From Favolaschia claudopus (taxonomy: Eukaryota; Basidiomycota; Agaricomycetes; Agaricales; Mycenaceae): a stretch of 64,000 nt of DNA. A program made the translations under genes and the position numbers. The stretch spans positions 682,001 through 746,000 of the forward strand of contig JAWWNJ010000086.1 in the NCBI GenBank assembly GCA_037176885.1, written 5' to 3'. The notes beneath the pieces are model-generated. The model had not been told where the DNA came from. It worked only from the letters and a program-made list of their open reading frames with translations, and did not search any database. How positions within the stretch are numbered: the first letter of the stretch is position 1; each line of letters begins with the position of its first letter. Shown here piece after piece: positions 1 to 10,246 of this stretch.

Positions 1-629
1 TGACTGAACACTCAATCTTTGAAAGGAATCTTCTGAGTCAAGATCACGGCGCTCGATCGGCCAACGCGCACGGCGACAACGGGAGCTTGCAGAGAAGATC
101 GAGGCTGGCCTGCGTTTGAATACAGTTGTCACCGATCAGCACGAAATGCGATCTGAGGCGCAGAGATTTCGTACAGTGCCAAGCATCACATCACGGTTCC
201 TTTTTTGGCAGGGAACGGCATGAAAAGTTGAACTCGATACTACATTATGTCATCATCATTCAACTTATAAACGGTGTAAAACCTCTCTATGGATGTGTAG
301 CAACTCATCTTGTGCTTTGCAAGGCAAGTGAACAAGTTTTTGTATTTTCACCTCCGAAAAAGTGAAACAAACCCTAATGATAGCTGATGCCATCATCAAA
401 TTCCCATATCGGTTAGGGTTAAGGTCACGCGCGTCCCGGACTTTGCCGCCTCAACGTTCGGTGGATCACCCAGGTAGGTCAGAGCAGACTCGGCTACACT
501 CGGCTGCCACTTTTTCTGGGTTTCTGCATCCTATATGTACTTCAAAAGAGGACGGCACAGCCTCAGCTCCCGGAAAGGGAAATTCACCCCGTGACTTTCT
601 GTCAAAGCCTGAGAATTCCCGCGGCGACG

Positions 630-700
630 CGCGCCGGCGAGTGCAGCGAGCGGCGGTGCGGCGCCGCCGGCCTAGAGGTGCCGAGTGCGGTAGCCTGCGT
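630..700. other. GC-rich self-complementary patch
   Basis: A very GC-rich stretch of GCGCCGGCG, GCGGCGGTGCGGCGCCGCCGG type lies in otherwise non-coding DNA. It can fold on itself. It repeats in B near 19012-19080 and in C near 37390-37460. Nothing else recognisable was seen between 224 and 1025. Confidence 0.35.
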
Positions 701-1025
701 GGCGAAGGCACGGGTCGCATAGGTCGTGACTACTGAACACATCTGGCCTCAATCCATCCAAAATTAGAGCCAAATGCATGATTTTATTTTTTCCAGACGC
801 GAAAAAAAGTGAAACACCGTGGGAAAAAGTGAGTTCTCGACGCCAAACGCATTCTTTTGGTCGGTTTCCTTCCTTAGAAAATCAGAAATAAATCACAAAA
901 ATTTATGTTCGGCCGAAAAAGCAGTGTTGGAGAAGTGATGCTTGGCACTGTAGGCAGATAGAAGCTGCTGAACGTCGGCTTCAAGCTAATCCCAACTGCG
1001 GTAAGTGAACTTTGACTTGAAAATA

Positions 1026-1345
1026 CAGTCGAAGCTGTCGTAACCCATAGGCCTCGGTGGAGCCAAAAAGGTATGGGGTATGGCAGAGCTACTGTACCAT
1101 TTCGACCAAAGATTCATCAAACTTATGTAATTTCTCAGTCCGAGATGCCCGAAAAATTTTGTTTTGAATTAAGGCGATTTTTGCACACATCAAATGAAAT
1201 CGGCTGTGACCTGTGACCTGAAAAATCGGTCGAAATGGTACAGTATGGGTTTTCCCAGCCAAAAGTCGGTCAAAGTCCCCCAAAAATGTATGGGTTAAGG
1301 CCGATTATGGGTTATGAGAGCTATGGGTTATGACAGCTTCGACTG
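1026..1345. mobile_element. TA-flanked inverted-repeat element, family 1 (copy A)
   Basis: The ends are CAGTCGAAGCTGTCGTAACC and its inverse, with about 26 bp of terminal inverted repeat. TA flanks both sides (1024-1025 and 1346-1347). An inner inverted pair (TACTGTACCATTTCGACC near 1090 and its complement near 1228) makes it fold-back. It encodes nothing. A TA target duplication fits non-autonomous Tc1/mariner-type elements. Confidence 0.7.
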
Positions 1346-1631
1346 TAGACAGATTGAACAATTTGAGCCCCTTAAGCTTTCCAGAGCATTAACTTACTCA
1401 GATTGCCTAGTTGAGTATAAGAAAATGTCCCAATCTTTCGTCACGACGGCTGCGACGCGATCACGTGATCAATCTTGTCGTTGTGATGAAAACACTTCGC
1501 TGAAGGGTACTCACAAAGATGCTCACACCCAGAGTAATTTTGAGGGATACTTAAGAGTCTTTGTTATCTATATCCACATTGCTTGGGGCTTCATTAATAC
1601 AACAACATAACTGTTTGAATGTTTGCCTCTG

Positions 1632-1980
1632 CCACCGGCAAAACCCGAGACACGGGGTTAGAGGGGGGTGGGGGTCTGAAGTACCTTATTTCACTTTTCC
1701 GACCCAGCCTCTGATTGGTCTAAAAACGCGTTTCCGAAGGTCAAAAAAAAGTCACAGAAAATATTTGATTACATAATATATTATGTATCCCACGACCTTG
1801 GGCAGCTGGGATGTGGGATAACACGTTTGAGCACCAAAGTGTCCCCGAAGTGTGCTGGTACAATCCAAATCACGGCAAAACTTGGACAAATTTTCTCAGT
1901 TTTTGATGGGGGGTGGGCGTCGACCGAGCCTTAAGTCAGTTTTCCGACCTCGTGTCCAAGATTTTAAGGATGGGTGCCCC
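1632..1980. mobile_element. Degenerate relic of the 54913-55352 element (also 20015-20363, 38395-38743)
   Basis: The sequence aligns from end to end with the 440-bp element at 54913-55352 in the unique flank. It shares the runs ACCGGCAAAACCCGAGACAC and AAGGATGGGTGCCCC. The left tip is missing and there are internal deletions, so it is an older, shortened member of that family. No gene lies inside it. Confidence 0.65.
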
Positions 1981-2097
1981 TCGCTCTGCCTTATCGACGA
2001 AGTTATCGTATCTGCTATCATGAATAGCAATTTCAACAAGCGGTTAAGTAATTGAACCTCAATGTAATACAAAGAACTTGTCAATAAACCCTATATA

Positions 2098-3604
2098 TTA
2101 GCCAGAATTCTTAGCCCGAGCACGCCGTCTCGGTTTTGGCCGCTCCGAGTCTTCTCCCCTCTTGACACGTTTCGGTGAAGGTTCGTCTTCAATCTCGTCC
2201 TCGGCTGCACGCTTCACAATGACTGTGATCGGTGGAGTTGGCTTCACAGTCGAATCCGCAATGCGACGGAAGGTAGGTGGGCGATAGTTTTCATCGTACA
2301 TTGTGAACTCCCGTTCAAACTTCGCAAACTTCTCCACTGAAGTTGTAGCGTTGGTGATCTGGCCAATAGCACACGTCATAATGAGGTGCAACACTGGCAC
2401 TCCATCGAACGTGGAAGCGATAACTTTCTGGGAGAGGAGATCATCGAGAAGGTCGCCATTGAGGTTTAAAGGTTCCCCGAGTTCGTGTTGGACCACAAGA
2501 ATCTGGAGGAGCGCAGATCCAACGGAAGAGACTCGGATTTTCCATTCAGCTGGGAAAGATTTGTCGTCTGGGTCCAGGTGATGCGTTTGAGAAGCTTCGC
2601 AATAGCCAGCGCCTTCACCGCATTCTGCTCTGGCGTCGAGCTAAGCCCGATTGTTTTATGCCAGTCAAACGCGATGGAAGACTCGGTGGGAGTCGGGTTA
2701 ACTCCCCTTTTAGGTCGTTTCTTCGACTTCTTCGATTCTGCGGCGAAATTGATGTAGTGTTGGACGAGGGGATGAAGGTCAGAGAAGTCGGTAAGAAAGA
2801 ATAGTTGCAATGGACGGAATAGCGGAATCGAAGATAGCTTCCAACTGTGGGTTATTGTGGCTGGTGAAGTTTGGGTCTAAATATCGGGGCATGCGGACTT
2901 TGGGAAGCTGAAAGGGTTCAGTTTCATACTAGTATATTGCGAACTTGAAGGGCTTCTCACCTGGGACCTCTTTATCTTTCCTGGTTCCTCGCAAATGTGA
3001 TACACTGCCTTGCAGAATTCACGCGACACAGAGAATTTTTGACCCGCTGAAACTGCATTCTCCACGCAGTCCAGCCAGACGAACTCAAACTCAAGGTTGG
3101 TACCCTGCTGCTGGCGATCTCGTCTCAAGAAGCGAGCAGGATACCATCGAACACTTCCGTCCTCCAATTTTGACGTACTCGGCGGAGGGAAAAGTACCAA
3201 TTCCTCGTGTTCGAAGCTGCATGTCCATTAATTGACGAAAATTCGAAAGAAAGCAAGAGAACGTACAATTTGCATCGCCTGCAAATAAATTCAACGGCGG
3301 GATCATGCCAGTTGATTCCCTTAGGCAAACACCGAATGTGGGACCACCATTTACAATCTGAGCACTGGACCTCGTCGTATTCGTTGTCGCCCTCTGGAAA
3401 GAACGCCTCGCAACTTGTCCCTGCGCACCAAACGGGGCAAACACTCGTAGAGCTGGTAATCTGACTGGAGGATTGAACATCAACATCATCGTCTGCCAAC
3501 TCGGCGATTGGAGACGGAAGCTGGAAATTCGGGGGCGCTGGCGGCGTATTGGGTGCTGCATCGTCCTCTGAATCGGAGGAACTCGGCGGGACGCGTGGAG
3601 CCAT
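2098..3604 (-). CDS. PHD-finger chromatin-reader-like protein (copy A, best copy)
   Basis: Three exons read right to left: 3604-3267, 3216-2961 and 2876-2098. The introns are 50 and 84 nt with GT-AG ends, and the phases close. The start is ATGGCTCCACGC at 3604. An acidic, Pro-rich N-terminus leads to a PHD-type zinc module at residues ~56-111, with Cys81, Cys84, His89, Cys92, Cys108 and Cys111 clearly placed and the first Cys pair spaced unusually. Exon 2 encodes a Trp/Tyr-rich strand pattern (VRWYPARFLRRD) resembling Tudor/PWWP-like readers. The C-terminus is basic and likely nuclear (PRRRARAK). Exon 3 lacks one base near 2573: restoring a G in TGGACCC gives a coherent ITWDPDDK, predicting ~457 aa. 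A 62-nt intron at 2641-2702 would also restore phase (436 aa). PHD modules usually read histone H3 tails; this target is inferred. Confidence 0.7.
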
Positions 3605-3719
3605 GGGTAGACGCCACGGCATCGCATTCTTCTTGGGACGCAAAGCGAAATTTCAAAGAGTGATGTGACCGAATGAATTTCAAATACCAATGATGGCGTC
3701 ATGTACAGTGCTGCATACT

Positions 3720-5407
3720 CTACTCGGACTCTGCAGCCTGTGGATCATTGTCCTTCTCCCATTCATCTTCTGGATCCAATGTCTCGTCGCTTTCGTTTCG
3801 AATAAACAAGGCTGTATGATATAATCTGTCACTGCGAAGATCTATTAAGAAAACTCACACATACCGTCGCCCACTTCGTTTTCAGAGGTTACTGCAGGGT
3901 GAGACGATGAGCTGCGTGATTGCTCACGTCCAGGATTGACTACGAATAATTTAGCCAACGAAGAAAAGATATGAAAGAAATAGATGGAAATAACACCGGT
4001 TGCCTTCTCTTCTTCGGAGTCGCTTCCACTGCTGGATTCAGCTGGTGTCGCTGTGTTACGTTGCTATATTTTTAAAGGGTAAGATAGTAAGAAAGGAGCA
4101 CAGAGAATGAAACCAATTCCGCTGACCAGTTGATCGTACTTGGAGAAGAATTTATCGATTTCCAACGGTTGATGTTTGCAATAGCTGAGCGTGTGTGTGT
4201 ATTTGGAGTGCGTGTGCGTCCCGAGGTTGATGAAGTGAGCGCCTCCGCGGAAGATATAAGTCGTTGATTCAACGCCGCACGACTGGAGATGGAGTTTTTG
4301 ACCACAGAAGCATTTCTTCGTCAACTGACGATTGAGATCTTCACCACGAATTGCAGGTGCACAGCGAATATCGAATGAACAGGAGTGTGATGCACACACC
4401 AATATTCTGATGCACCTCTGGCTGATTTCCTTCCCTTTCCGCCAGGAAACCGCATGGGGGAGAACCACGCTTACCAGGCATTTTCTCGCAGCTCCAGTTC
4501 AAGGCCAAGTTTTGCGTGGCGGTAAATTCTTGTGAGGAGAACGCTGTATAATACTTGGTGTCGAGCCAACCATCCCATGCGCTTGAAGAGAGGCTCTTGC
4601 TCGGGTCTTTGAACTCGGTGGAGCGCGGCATCTGAACAGCTGACGCTAGCAACATGAGTAAATGATATTCTTCGACAAAGTTTTCCCGGTACGTACAATT
4701 TGAACTTTCGGCTTGATTTATTGACATTGTCGGTCTATCTCGCGGGTCACTGTGACGCTCAGGGAGGGATGGCGCTACAAAACTCAGTGGATTAATTAAC
4801 GATGGGTTGACTATACATACATCTCGAGACAATTGTTTGATTATGTTCGTTCCCGTCATTGGGACCTGAAAAAATTCGACTGAGACAAGAAATAGAACCC
4901 AGATCTTGACCTACTACTGAGGGGGTAATCGGCGTCTGTTATCCGCACAAAACCAATTTGCACCCCTTTTCGCAATTATTAGCAAATTCATATCTCAAAC
5001 GGCAGACGCTGACCTTCAAGATCATACAACGGAACGAGGCGGTCATTGGGCTCATTAGATAAAATAGATAGATATGCGGAGATCCATTTGACGGCGGTGA
5101 TGATTCGCGTGAGGTTTGTAGCGACGAGACAAATAACAAGAGCGATGTAGATTGTGTCCGGCATGCTGTATATGAGCGTAGGAGACAAGAGAGCGCCAAA
5201 TAGAGCCCCACAGGGATCCCAATAAGCAAACATGTTAACAAGCGGTTCAAGTTACCGCGAAAAGCAGCCAACAAAGCCAGACACAAAGATTTCCAGAAAG
5301 ACGAAGCCGAAAACGAAGTTGCCGACAACAAATGACATTCGACTTGAGATTGGGACAAGCAAAACTAGGAGAAATTTGGAGAATACAGCGGTGAAACAGC
5401 CGCTCAT
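3720..5407 (-). CDS. Membrane protein with C-terminal Cys/His (GCM/WRKY-like) domain (copy A)
   Basis: Nine exons close in phase: 5407-5256, 5165-5014, 4965-4918, 4865-4821, 4774-4697, 4639-4127, 4063-3997, 3939-3865 and 3811-3720, giving ~406 aa. Residues 1-50 are strongly hydrophobic, and exon 2 adds another membrane segment (IYIALVICLVATNL). The second half has a Cys/His domain with CASHSC, KKCFCGQKLHLQSC and HTHSKYTHTL, resembling WRKY-GCM1-type zinc domains of basidiomycete proteins. The tail is acidic and ends in AAESE. Copies A and C carry one extra base at 4471-4472 inside exon 6 that copy B lacks; only B reads through into the zinc domain. The halves could instead be two genes, the second starting at 4631. 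Its stop is 115 bp upstream of the PHD start, on the same strand. No reaction is known. Confidence 0.6.
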
Positions 5408-5867
5408 ACTGTGAGCGCCGACTCGAAGTAAAGCGGGCACTCGACGCGAAGTCAGAGTGAATGGTCGTGGTAGAAGACAAGAAAAGAGAGAAGCACGATG
5501 AAGGGATGCCGTTCCGCCTGCCGCTGCCAGCATTCATCACCGCCAAATCACCGCGGGCGCCTAAAGTCAACCTAAAGTTGGCTTTGGTTCTCACCGTCGA
5601 CAGCGGACTCTCACCCGACTCTCACCTTAAGCAATTCCACCTCGATCTCAAAATTCATCGGCAAGTATTGATCTCCAGTGCAATCCACTTCCACTTTCGA
5701 ACATCTACGAGGATCTAATCAGCTCAATTGTACAGCTTAAGCCAAGACCACATCAAGTAATCTTCTATTGACTATCAACACTACTTGGGCTTAATAGCAG
5801 AGCTTTTGGGAATACTTCTGCGTGAAAACTCGTGAATTTATCACTCTGCCGCATTGGTTTGGAATAT
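5408..5867. other. No gene seen upstream of the membrane gene
   Basis: This stretch lies 5' of the membrane/zinc gene and likely holds its promoter. Frames on both strands are open for up to ~115 codons, but they lack protein-like composition. No TATA box or operator could be singled out. The same holds for 23786-24245 and 42175-42634. Confidence 0.3.
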
Positions 5868-5870
5868 ATT

Positions 5871-6072
5871 AGCGGGTTTGTGCAAAGCGACCCGGGTCGC
5901 TTTGGGACCGCTCAGATCTCCACAACGAGCAGCCTCAGGTGTGAGGTCCCAGCGACCTAGGAATGCCCCAGGGCGATACTCTCTTAGGTCGCTTGGAGCT
6001 CATACCTGGCATCTGTTGTTGCGGAGATCTGAGCGGTTGAAAAGCGACCTGGGTCGCTCGCACAAACTCCCT
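5871..6072. mobile_element. Fold-back element, ATT-flanked family (copy A)
   Basis: The ends AGCGGGTTTGTGC and its near-inverse pair over ~55 bp (shared core CCGCTCAGATCTCC). ATT repeats directly on both sides (5868-5870 and 6073-6075). It is non-coding. A fourth copy outside the array at 56554-56721 has the same ends and ATT flanks, which shows that it moves. A 3-bp duplication is compatible with PIF/Harbinger-type MITEs, but the superfamily is not proven. Confidence 0.75.
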
Positions 6073-6211
6073 ATTATAAAATCCCGGGCTTTGACTATTA
6101 CATCGACAATGTTCGGAAGATAACTCTGCCGCGATTTCAAAGGGCAGCATCGGGCACCACGACGAATTCTTCACATATTGGTGAGTGACTCCCATTTTTG
6201 CTTTTTGCAAA

Positions 6212-6229
6212 GTCAATGTGCACATTGAC
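6212..6229. promoter_or_regulatory. Perfect 18-bp palindrome upstream of the 54-codon gene
   Basis: GTCAATGTGCACATTGAC is its own complement. It lies 122 bp before the ATG at 6351 and ~80 bp before the TATA-like box. This placement would fit a dimeric transcription-factor site; the factor is unknown. It repeats at 24591-24608 and 42980-42997. Confidence 0.4.
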
Positions 6230-6309
6230 GCAGGCAGGGACGTAGGTGGCTGTGTATTAAGCGCCGATGTTGAGATCACTAACGGTTCATGTACCATTGC
6301 CGAACGATG

Positions 6310-6317
6310 TATTTAAG
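6310..6317 (+). promoter_or_regulatory. TATA-like box (TATTTAAG)
   Basis: This box lies 34 bp before the ATG at 6351, a spacing that leaves only a very short leader. It is followed by a pyrimidine-rich CTACTATACCTCTACT stretch suited to transcription start. Confidence 0.5.
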
Positions 6318-6350
6318 GGTCTACTATACCTCTACTGACTACCCAACACA

Positions 6351-6647
6351 ATGCTCAGCACCTTGGGTGAGTTCAACCATGGCATAAAATTCTATTGACA
6401 TCTCACTGACGCAAACTGACATTGCGTGCGTCAAAATGTCAACATGTCAATGCATTTACAATGCATTGTCAAAATATCTTTGCCCATATGTTATGCAGGC
6501 AGTGTTGCAGAAGGTCTCGGTGATACTTACATTTTCAACAAGAATTTCATTGAAGATGACATGTACAACAAGCCTACGGGAGGGGAAATCAAACAGAGGG
6601 CTGCAAATGAGAATTGGGTGATCTCCAACCACGGCCACGGGAATTAA
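6351..6647 (+). CDS. Small spliced gene, 54 aa (copy A)
   Basis: Exon 1 (6351-6366) is ATGCTCAGCACCTTGG. A 132-nt intron (GTGAGT to TTATGCAG) follows, and exon 2 is 6499-6647, ending in TAA. The phases close. The product begins MLSTLGSVAEGLGD and ends NHGHGN. It is polar and Asn/Gly-rich, with no signal peptide and no Cys. A TATA-like box sits 34 bp upstream. I do not recognise the family. It could be a true short protein or the remnant of a longer one. The intron holds clustered TGACAT/ATGTCA inverted motifs. All three copies are identical here. Confidence 0.5.
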
Positions 6648-6980
6648 AAGGAAAAATTAGGCCCGAGAAGATCTGGACGAGTGGGACGTCCTCATTGGAT
6701 TATTTAATCTTACTTTCTGCAAGGGGGATAGGTAACAAGCCACGGGACGCGAGGAACCAACCATATAGGTTGGTGACGAGCGTCCTGGGGGTGCAGTCTC
6801 AGATCCTGCCAATGTAAACAGGTTTGCAGCTGTAGGAAAACATGAGGGACAGCGAGCTATGATTCTGAAATTTGAACTGCTGAGACTGAGATTTCGTTCA
6901 TCTGGTAAACAAGATCATTTGCCTCCGTGCGGAGCACGGGTTCATGCTAGTTCTCATCGATTCAACTCGTTTTCTTTTCT

Positions 6981-7370
6981 GTGCCCCTTTTCTGTGGTCG
7001 GACCTTTCGCAGTCGCTCCCTCATTGACACCACTGTTGCTGCCGCCCTTTCCATCTACACCAGCCAGCTCATGGATTTCACCACACAGTACGAGTGGTCC
7101 GCAGTCTTGTGTTACCAGTGGCACCTGCGCTGGTCCTCATCCCACTTCAGAATGCCGTTGCCCCAATGCCAAACCCTGCAAATCTGGCAAACAGTGCCCC
7201 CATATTGTCCCGAAATGCGCTCTGCGTGGCTATGGTAGTAAACACTCAGCTACGGCGGCCGAGTGCCCTGTCCGTCAGATACTCTTCCGTCGCATCGAGG
7301 ATGAACTTTCTGCCTCTGGGTCCTTCTTTGCTGGTATGCAAAGTGAGCACCGAGGCGAGTCCGTTTAACA
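6981..7370 (+). pseudogene. Retroelement gag-like relic (also 25360-25748, 43749-44138)
   Basis: Two overlapping frames carry a Trp/Tyr-rich stretch (MDFTTQYEWSAVLCYQWH) and then a Cys/His-rich stretch (CPNAKPCKSGKQCPHIVPKC). That order recalls gag-like proteins of fungal tyrosine-recombinase (DIRS-type) elements. The switch of frame between the parts makes it a broken relic. Copy B has an extra C near 25543 that exchanges the frames. The assignment is weak. The flanking DNA (6648-6980 and 7371-7480) shows nothing else. Confidence 0.25.
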
Positions 7371-7480
7371 CTTATTCCCCTCCCCTCATGCCCCTTCTCT
7401 CTCTCACGTACAATCAACCGTACCTGGACTTCCGCTCCTAGAATGAACCGTACCATACTCTCAAGTTTGTCCCAACATGA

Positions 7481-7909
7481 TCATTTTCTCATGGCCTCGC
7501 ATTTTTGTTCATTGCTTCGTTCGTTTCGGGAATGGGACAGCCACATAGATGTGGGTGTGGGGAACACACAGCGGCGATGAGCCTTCGCCGCTGGCGCCCA
7601 GGTCGTGGGGTGATGGGATGCGGGAAGATGAACCCAAAAAGAGACGCCCAGACGAGGGGATCCCACAGGCCCACGGCTAACCCAAAACAGAAGGCGGCTT
7701 TGAATTGAATACGGGAGTGGCAAGATTGCGTTTTGGGACAAACAGCTTCGGAAATGCGCTGCCGTGATGGAGTCAAGACGTATAGGGGAACGGAGGGGAG
7801 CAGGGGGTACGTCTTTCATTTCGGCAGGTTCAACAGGTGTAACATTGGCAGACTCATCATACAAACATGCGAAACGATTAGGAGACGCGATCGAGGGCGT
7901 ACCGCTCAC
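7481..7909 (-). pseudogene. Start of Ty3/gypsy-type pol, truncated (copy A)
   Basis: The frame opens exactly at the gag stop, in the -1 frame relative to gag, with SGTPSIASPNRFACLYD. This is typical of the second open frame of fungal Ty3/gypsy-type elements, where pol is made by -1 frameshifting. After ~40 codons the composition stops looking like pol. No protease, reverse transcriptase or integrase motif follows, so the element is cut off. Same in B (25861-26289) and C (44249-44677). Confidence 0.45.
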
Positions 7910-9027
7910 TCGTCGCGTGGGAGAAAACCCTGCTCTTCCTCGGCGACTACAGACTCCGGCTCACGGAGCGAGTCGGTGGTGGCAACCCGAGCCACCAGTT
8001 CGGAGAGGAGCTCGGACCCAAGCTGACGTATGACCTCGTCAAGGACATCAGCGGCTCGGACGTCAGCCGGGGTGGGGCAATCCCGGGCCAGGTGTGGACC
8101 GCCGCATCGGTAGCAGCCACGGGGAGGTCCTCTCCCGGAGCGCGTGCGATCAACGTCCATGGGGACTACCTGCGGAGGAGCAGGAGCTGGCCGAGGAGGA
8201 GGCGCAGGGACAACAGGGAAGACACCTGCTGGACGTGAGCGAGCGGCTGGCGGAGCTGAGGGGGCTTTCGGGAGAAGCCCAGCAGCACGAGCCCGCACGT
8301 GCGATTCGTACTGGCGGTACGCTCGGGTCCGCCAAGCCATGTAGTCGCGGAGGTCTGGGGGGTCGCTGGACGAGGTGATGGCCGCATTGATGGCAGGGTC
8401 AAGGCCAGAGCGGAACTTGGTGACCTTGACCAACGCGTCAGCAAACCCAGCAAGGTCGAAGAGGTCTTCAAAGTCATCAGTGTACTTGAAGACATCCCGG
8501 GAGCCCATATAGTATGCCCTAGACTCGAGTTTGTGTAGGGCGTGGTCCTGCTCGTTCTCCTCGACAAAGCGTGAGCAGAACTCCTTGGTGAAGGCGTCCC
8601 AGGTGAGGAAGGGGAAAGGGGTTTTGATGGACATGCGCTCAGCCCATTTTTGCGCAGAGTCTTTGGACATAAAGGACATGGTGAAACGCACTGCCTTTTC
8701 CTCGGACATCTCGCCACCTTCGACAAACGCCTCCGGAACCAGTCGGATGTAAGTCCGAGCTGAGTGAAGGAAGGCCCGGCCAGCCGAGCGGTCGCCGTCA
8801 AAGACGAAAGGGGGGTTCGGTCGAAGGACCGTTTTTGCTGCCGGGGTGAGGTTGGCAAAGAGTCCTGGACTCTCGGCCGGAGGCTCTGGAGGAGCGGCAG
8901 GGGTCGGAGCAGTAGTAGTGGAAGGATTGGCAGCAGTTTGAAAAAGCTCGACCAGACGGTCAACAGTCCTCTCGAGCCTATCCATCCGCTCGGCGGCGGC
9001 TGCAGCAGCGGCGGCAGAGTCGGTCAT
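7906..9027 (-). CDS. gag: Ty3/gypsy-type retrotransposon Gag (copy A)
   Basis: The open frame has 373 codons from MTDSAAAA (the frame is open further up, to 9138). An N-terminal heptad-like stretch (ERMDRLERTVDRLVELF) precedes a capsid-like domain. A single CCHC zinc knuckle, CYRCGGPHLARDC, lies near the end, and a short acidic tail closes it. Gag packages the RNA of LTR retrotransposons. No LTRs were found: upstream (9030-9330) there are only a direct repeat of CTAGCGAGGGAGAATCCAAAG (near 9213 and 9271) and an inverted partner near 9304. The copy is therefore an isolated gag with truncated pol. The frame is nonetheless fully open here and in copy C. Confidence 0.85.
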   Translation of the reverse strand: MTDSAAAAAAAAERMDRLERTVDRLVELFQTAANPSTTTAPTPAAPPEPPAESPGLFANLTPAAKTVLRPNPPFVFDGDRSAGRAFLHSARTYIRLVPEAFVEGGEMSEEKAVRFTMSFMSKDSAQKWAERMSIKTPFPFLTWDAFTKEFCSRFVEENEQDHALHKLESRAYYMGSRDVFKYTDDFEDLFDLAGFADALVKVTKFRSGLDPAINAAITSSSDPPDLRDYMAWRTRAYRQYESHVRARAAGLLPKAPSAPPAARSRPAGVFPVVPAPPPRPAPAPPQVVPMDVDRTRSGRGPPRGCYRCGGPHLARDCPTPADVRAADVLDEVIRQLGSELLSELVARVATTDSLREPESVVAEEEQGFLPRDE

Positions 9028-9204
9028 GGTGGGTTCTAGAGAGGGGGAGGAGGGGGCAAGATTCGCGGTTTGCGCGTCCGAGACAGCAGAGGAGGAGTCC
9101 GACGAAGCAAGCGTCTGAAAAATCGCCAAAGCGCGCAATCTTGACCAGTTAATCCCTTGGAGCCTTTCTGCTGCTGTAAGGGCAACCTTTAGGACCCAAG
9201 ATGT

Positions 9205-9330
9205 CTCGAGGGTCTAGCGAGGGAGAATCCAAAGTTAATTAAGAAGCTACTAAGAATACATCACAGCGCACCTAGCGAGGGAGAATCCAAAGAGAAGAAA
9301 GGCTGAGGATTCCCACGCTAGGTGCAGTAA
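9205..9330. repeat. Short direct and inverted repeats upstream of gag
   Basis: CTAGCGAGGGAGAATCCAAAG occurs near 9213 and again near 9271. GGATTCCCACGCTAGGTGC near 9304 is an inverted, imperfect partner. They sit where a leader or LTR end would be expected for the minus-strand gag, but no TG…CA-bounded long repeat was found. Confidence 0.45.
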
Positions 9331-9803
9331 ACATATAGTAACTAGTTCCCACAAGCTCGGAGCGATCGGCAATGATCCCGGGCCAAGTCACATGCCTTAC
9401 TCCACGATGACATAGGGCTTTGGGGATTTGACAGGAAAGTGGGAAATCTGCAAGAGGCCTGCGTCATAGGTGGCTGTGTAGTGCCAAAAGGGGGAGTTCC
9501 CCTGACAGTAACGGAATCTTGTTTGTGGAACTCGACCTCAGAAAGTGGTGTTCGAACGCTAAAAGCAAACAATTATAGTCTTATTCAGAGCCCAAAACAG
9601 TCAAAATCGAACTCAACAGTAGTTGCCGCACATACCGAGGCGCCCGGCACTGCGGGGCAATCATCTACCCAAAATGGAAAAATCTTTGAACCCTGGGTTT
9701 CTGCACAAAGGTTAACCGGGGTTTCTGAATAGAATTATCCCAGCCGATGACAGAAATCAAAAGTCAAAGTCAACCGCGGCCTTCCGGCCAACCGTACTAC
9801 TTA

Positions 9804-10169
9804 CTGTACCTCCCTGTATGGGAGCAAACGTCACGGTAACGGTGGGGTCGGTTGTGTTGCCTCTTTTTGAGGTGGTCATGGTCACGGTTGAGGCCGATGC
9901 CTTGAAAAAATCGTGACACAGCACGAAGAAAAAGTTTTCTGCCTGGGACATACGTCACAGTTGAGTCTGTGCTTACCTTGTGTGCTGCTTATTAGCCGGC
10001 ATCCCTCGAAATTGTAGTGAATTCGACAATTTGTCTTCCCGAGTTTTTTGAGCGAGATGGTTGCCTCCTTTGGCAACGGTCACGGCTCACGGCGGGTCGG
10101 TTGCCTGAAAACAAGGCAACCGTTTTGTCACGGTCCCTCGACGGTTGCTTCCATACCAGGGAGGTACGG
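9804..10169. mobile_element. TA-flanked fold-back element, family 2 (also 28182-28546, 46571-46936)
   Basis: The ends CTGTACCTCCCTG and its near-inverse (CAGGGAGGTACGG) are flanked by TA. Inside are two tight hairpins, GTTGCC…GGCAAC (10057-10074) and GGTTGCCT…AGGCAACC (10099-10122), and several GGTCACGG-type repeats. It is non-coding apart from chance frames. The inverted repeats are imperfect, so it is older than family 3. Confidence 0.45.
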
Positions 10170-10246
10170 TACGGCACGTGGCTGTCATTGCGGGGGGAGT
10201 GGGGGGAAGGCAAAGGGCTTTTCTCGAGCAAGTCGGCGGACTAGTA

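Noticed and set aside
413..430. TTAGGGTTAAGG, telomere-like
   Set aside because: A single irregular unit inside a tandem array; no repeat tract, so not a telomere.
126..736. Two open frames of 79 and 124 codons at the start of the unit
   Set aside because: Composition is not protein-like and the frames compete with a GC-rich fold-back patch; no splice logic or domain was found.
2641..2702. A 62-nt intron (GTTAAC to GCTTAG) in the PHD gene
   Set aside because: Phase would close, but it removes good protein sequence (TPEQNAVKALAIAKLLKR). A single missing G at ~2573 gives a more coherent product. Kept as an alternative only.
9757..9951. A 64-codon minus-strand frame with TVTVTFAP-like repeats
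   Set aside because: It lies within the fold-back element at 9804-10169, whose repeated GGTCACGG motifs create the apparent protein pattern.
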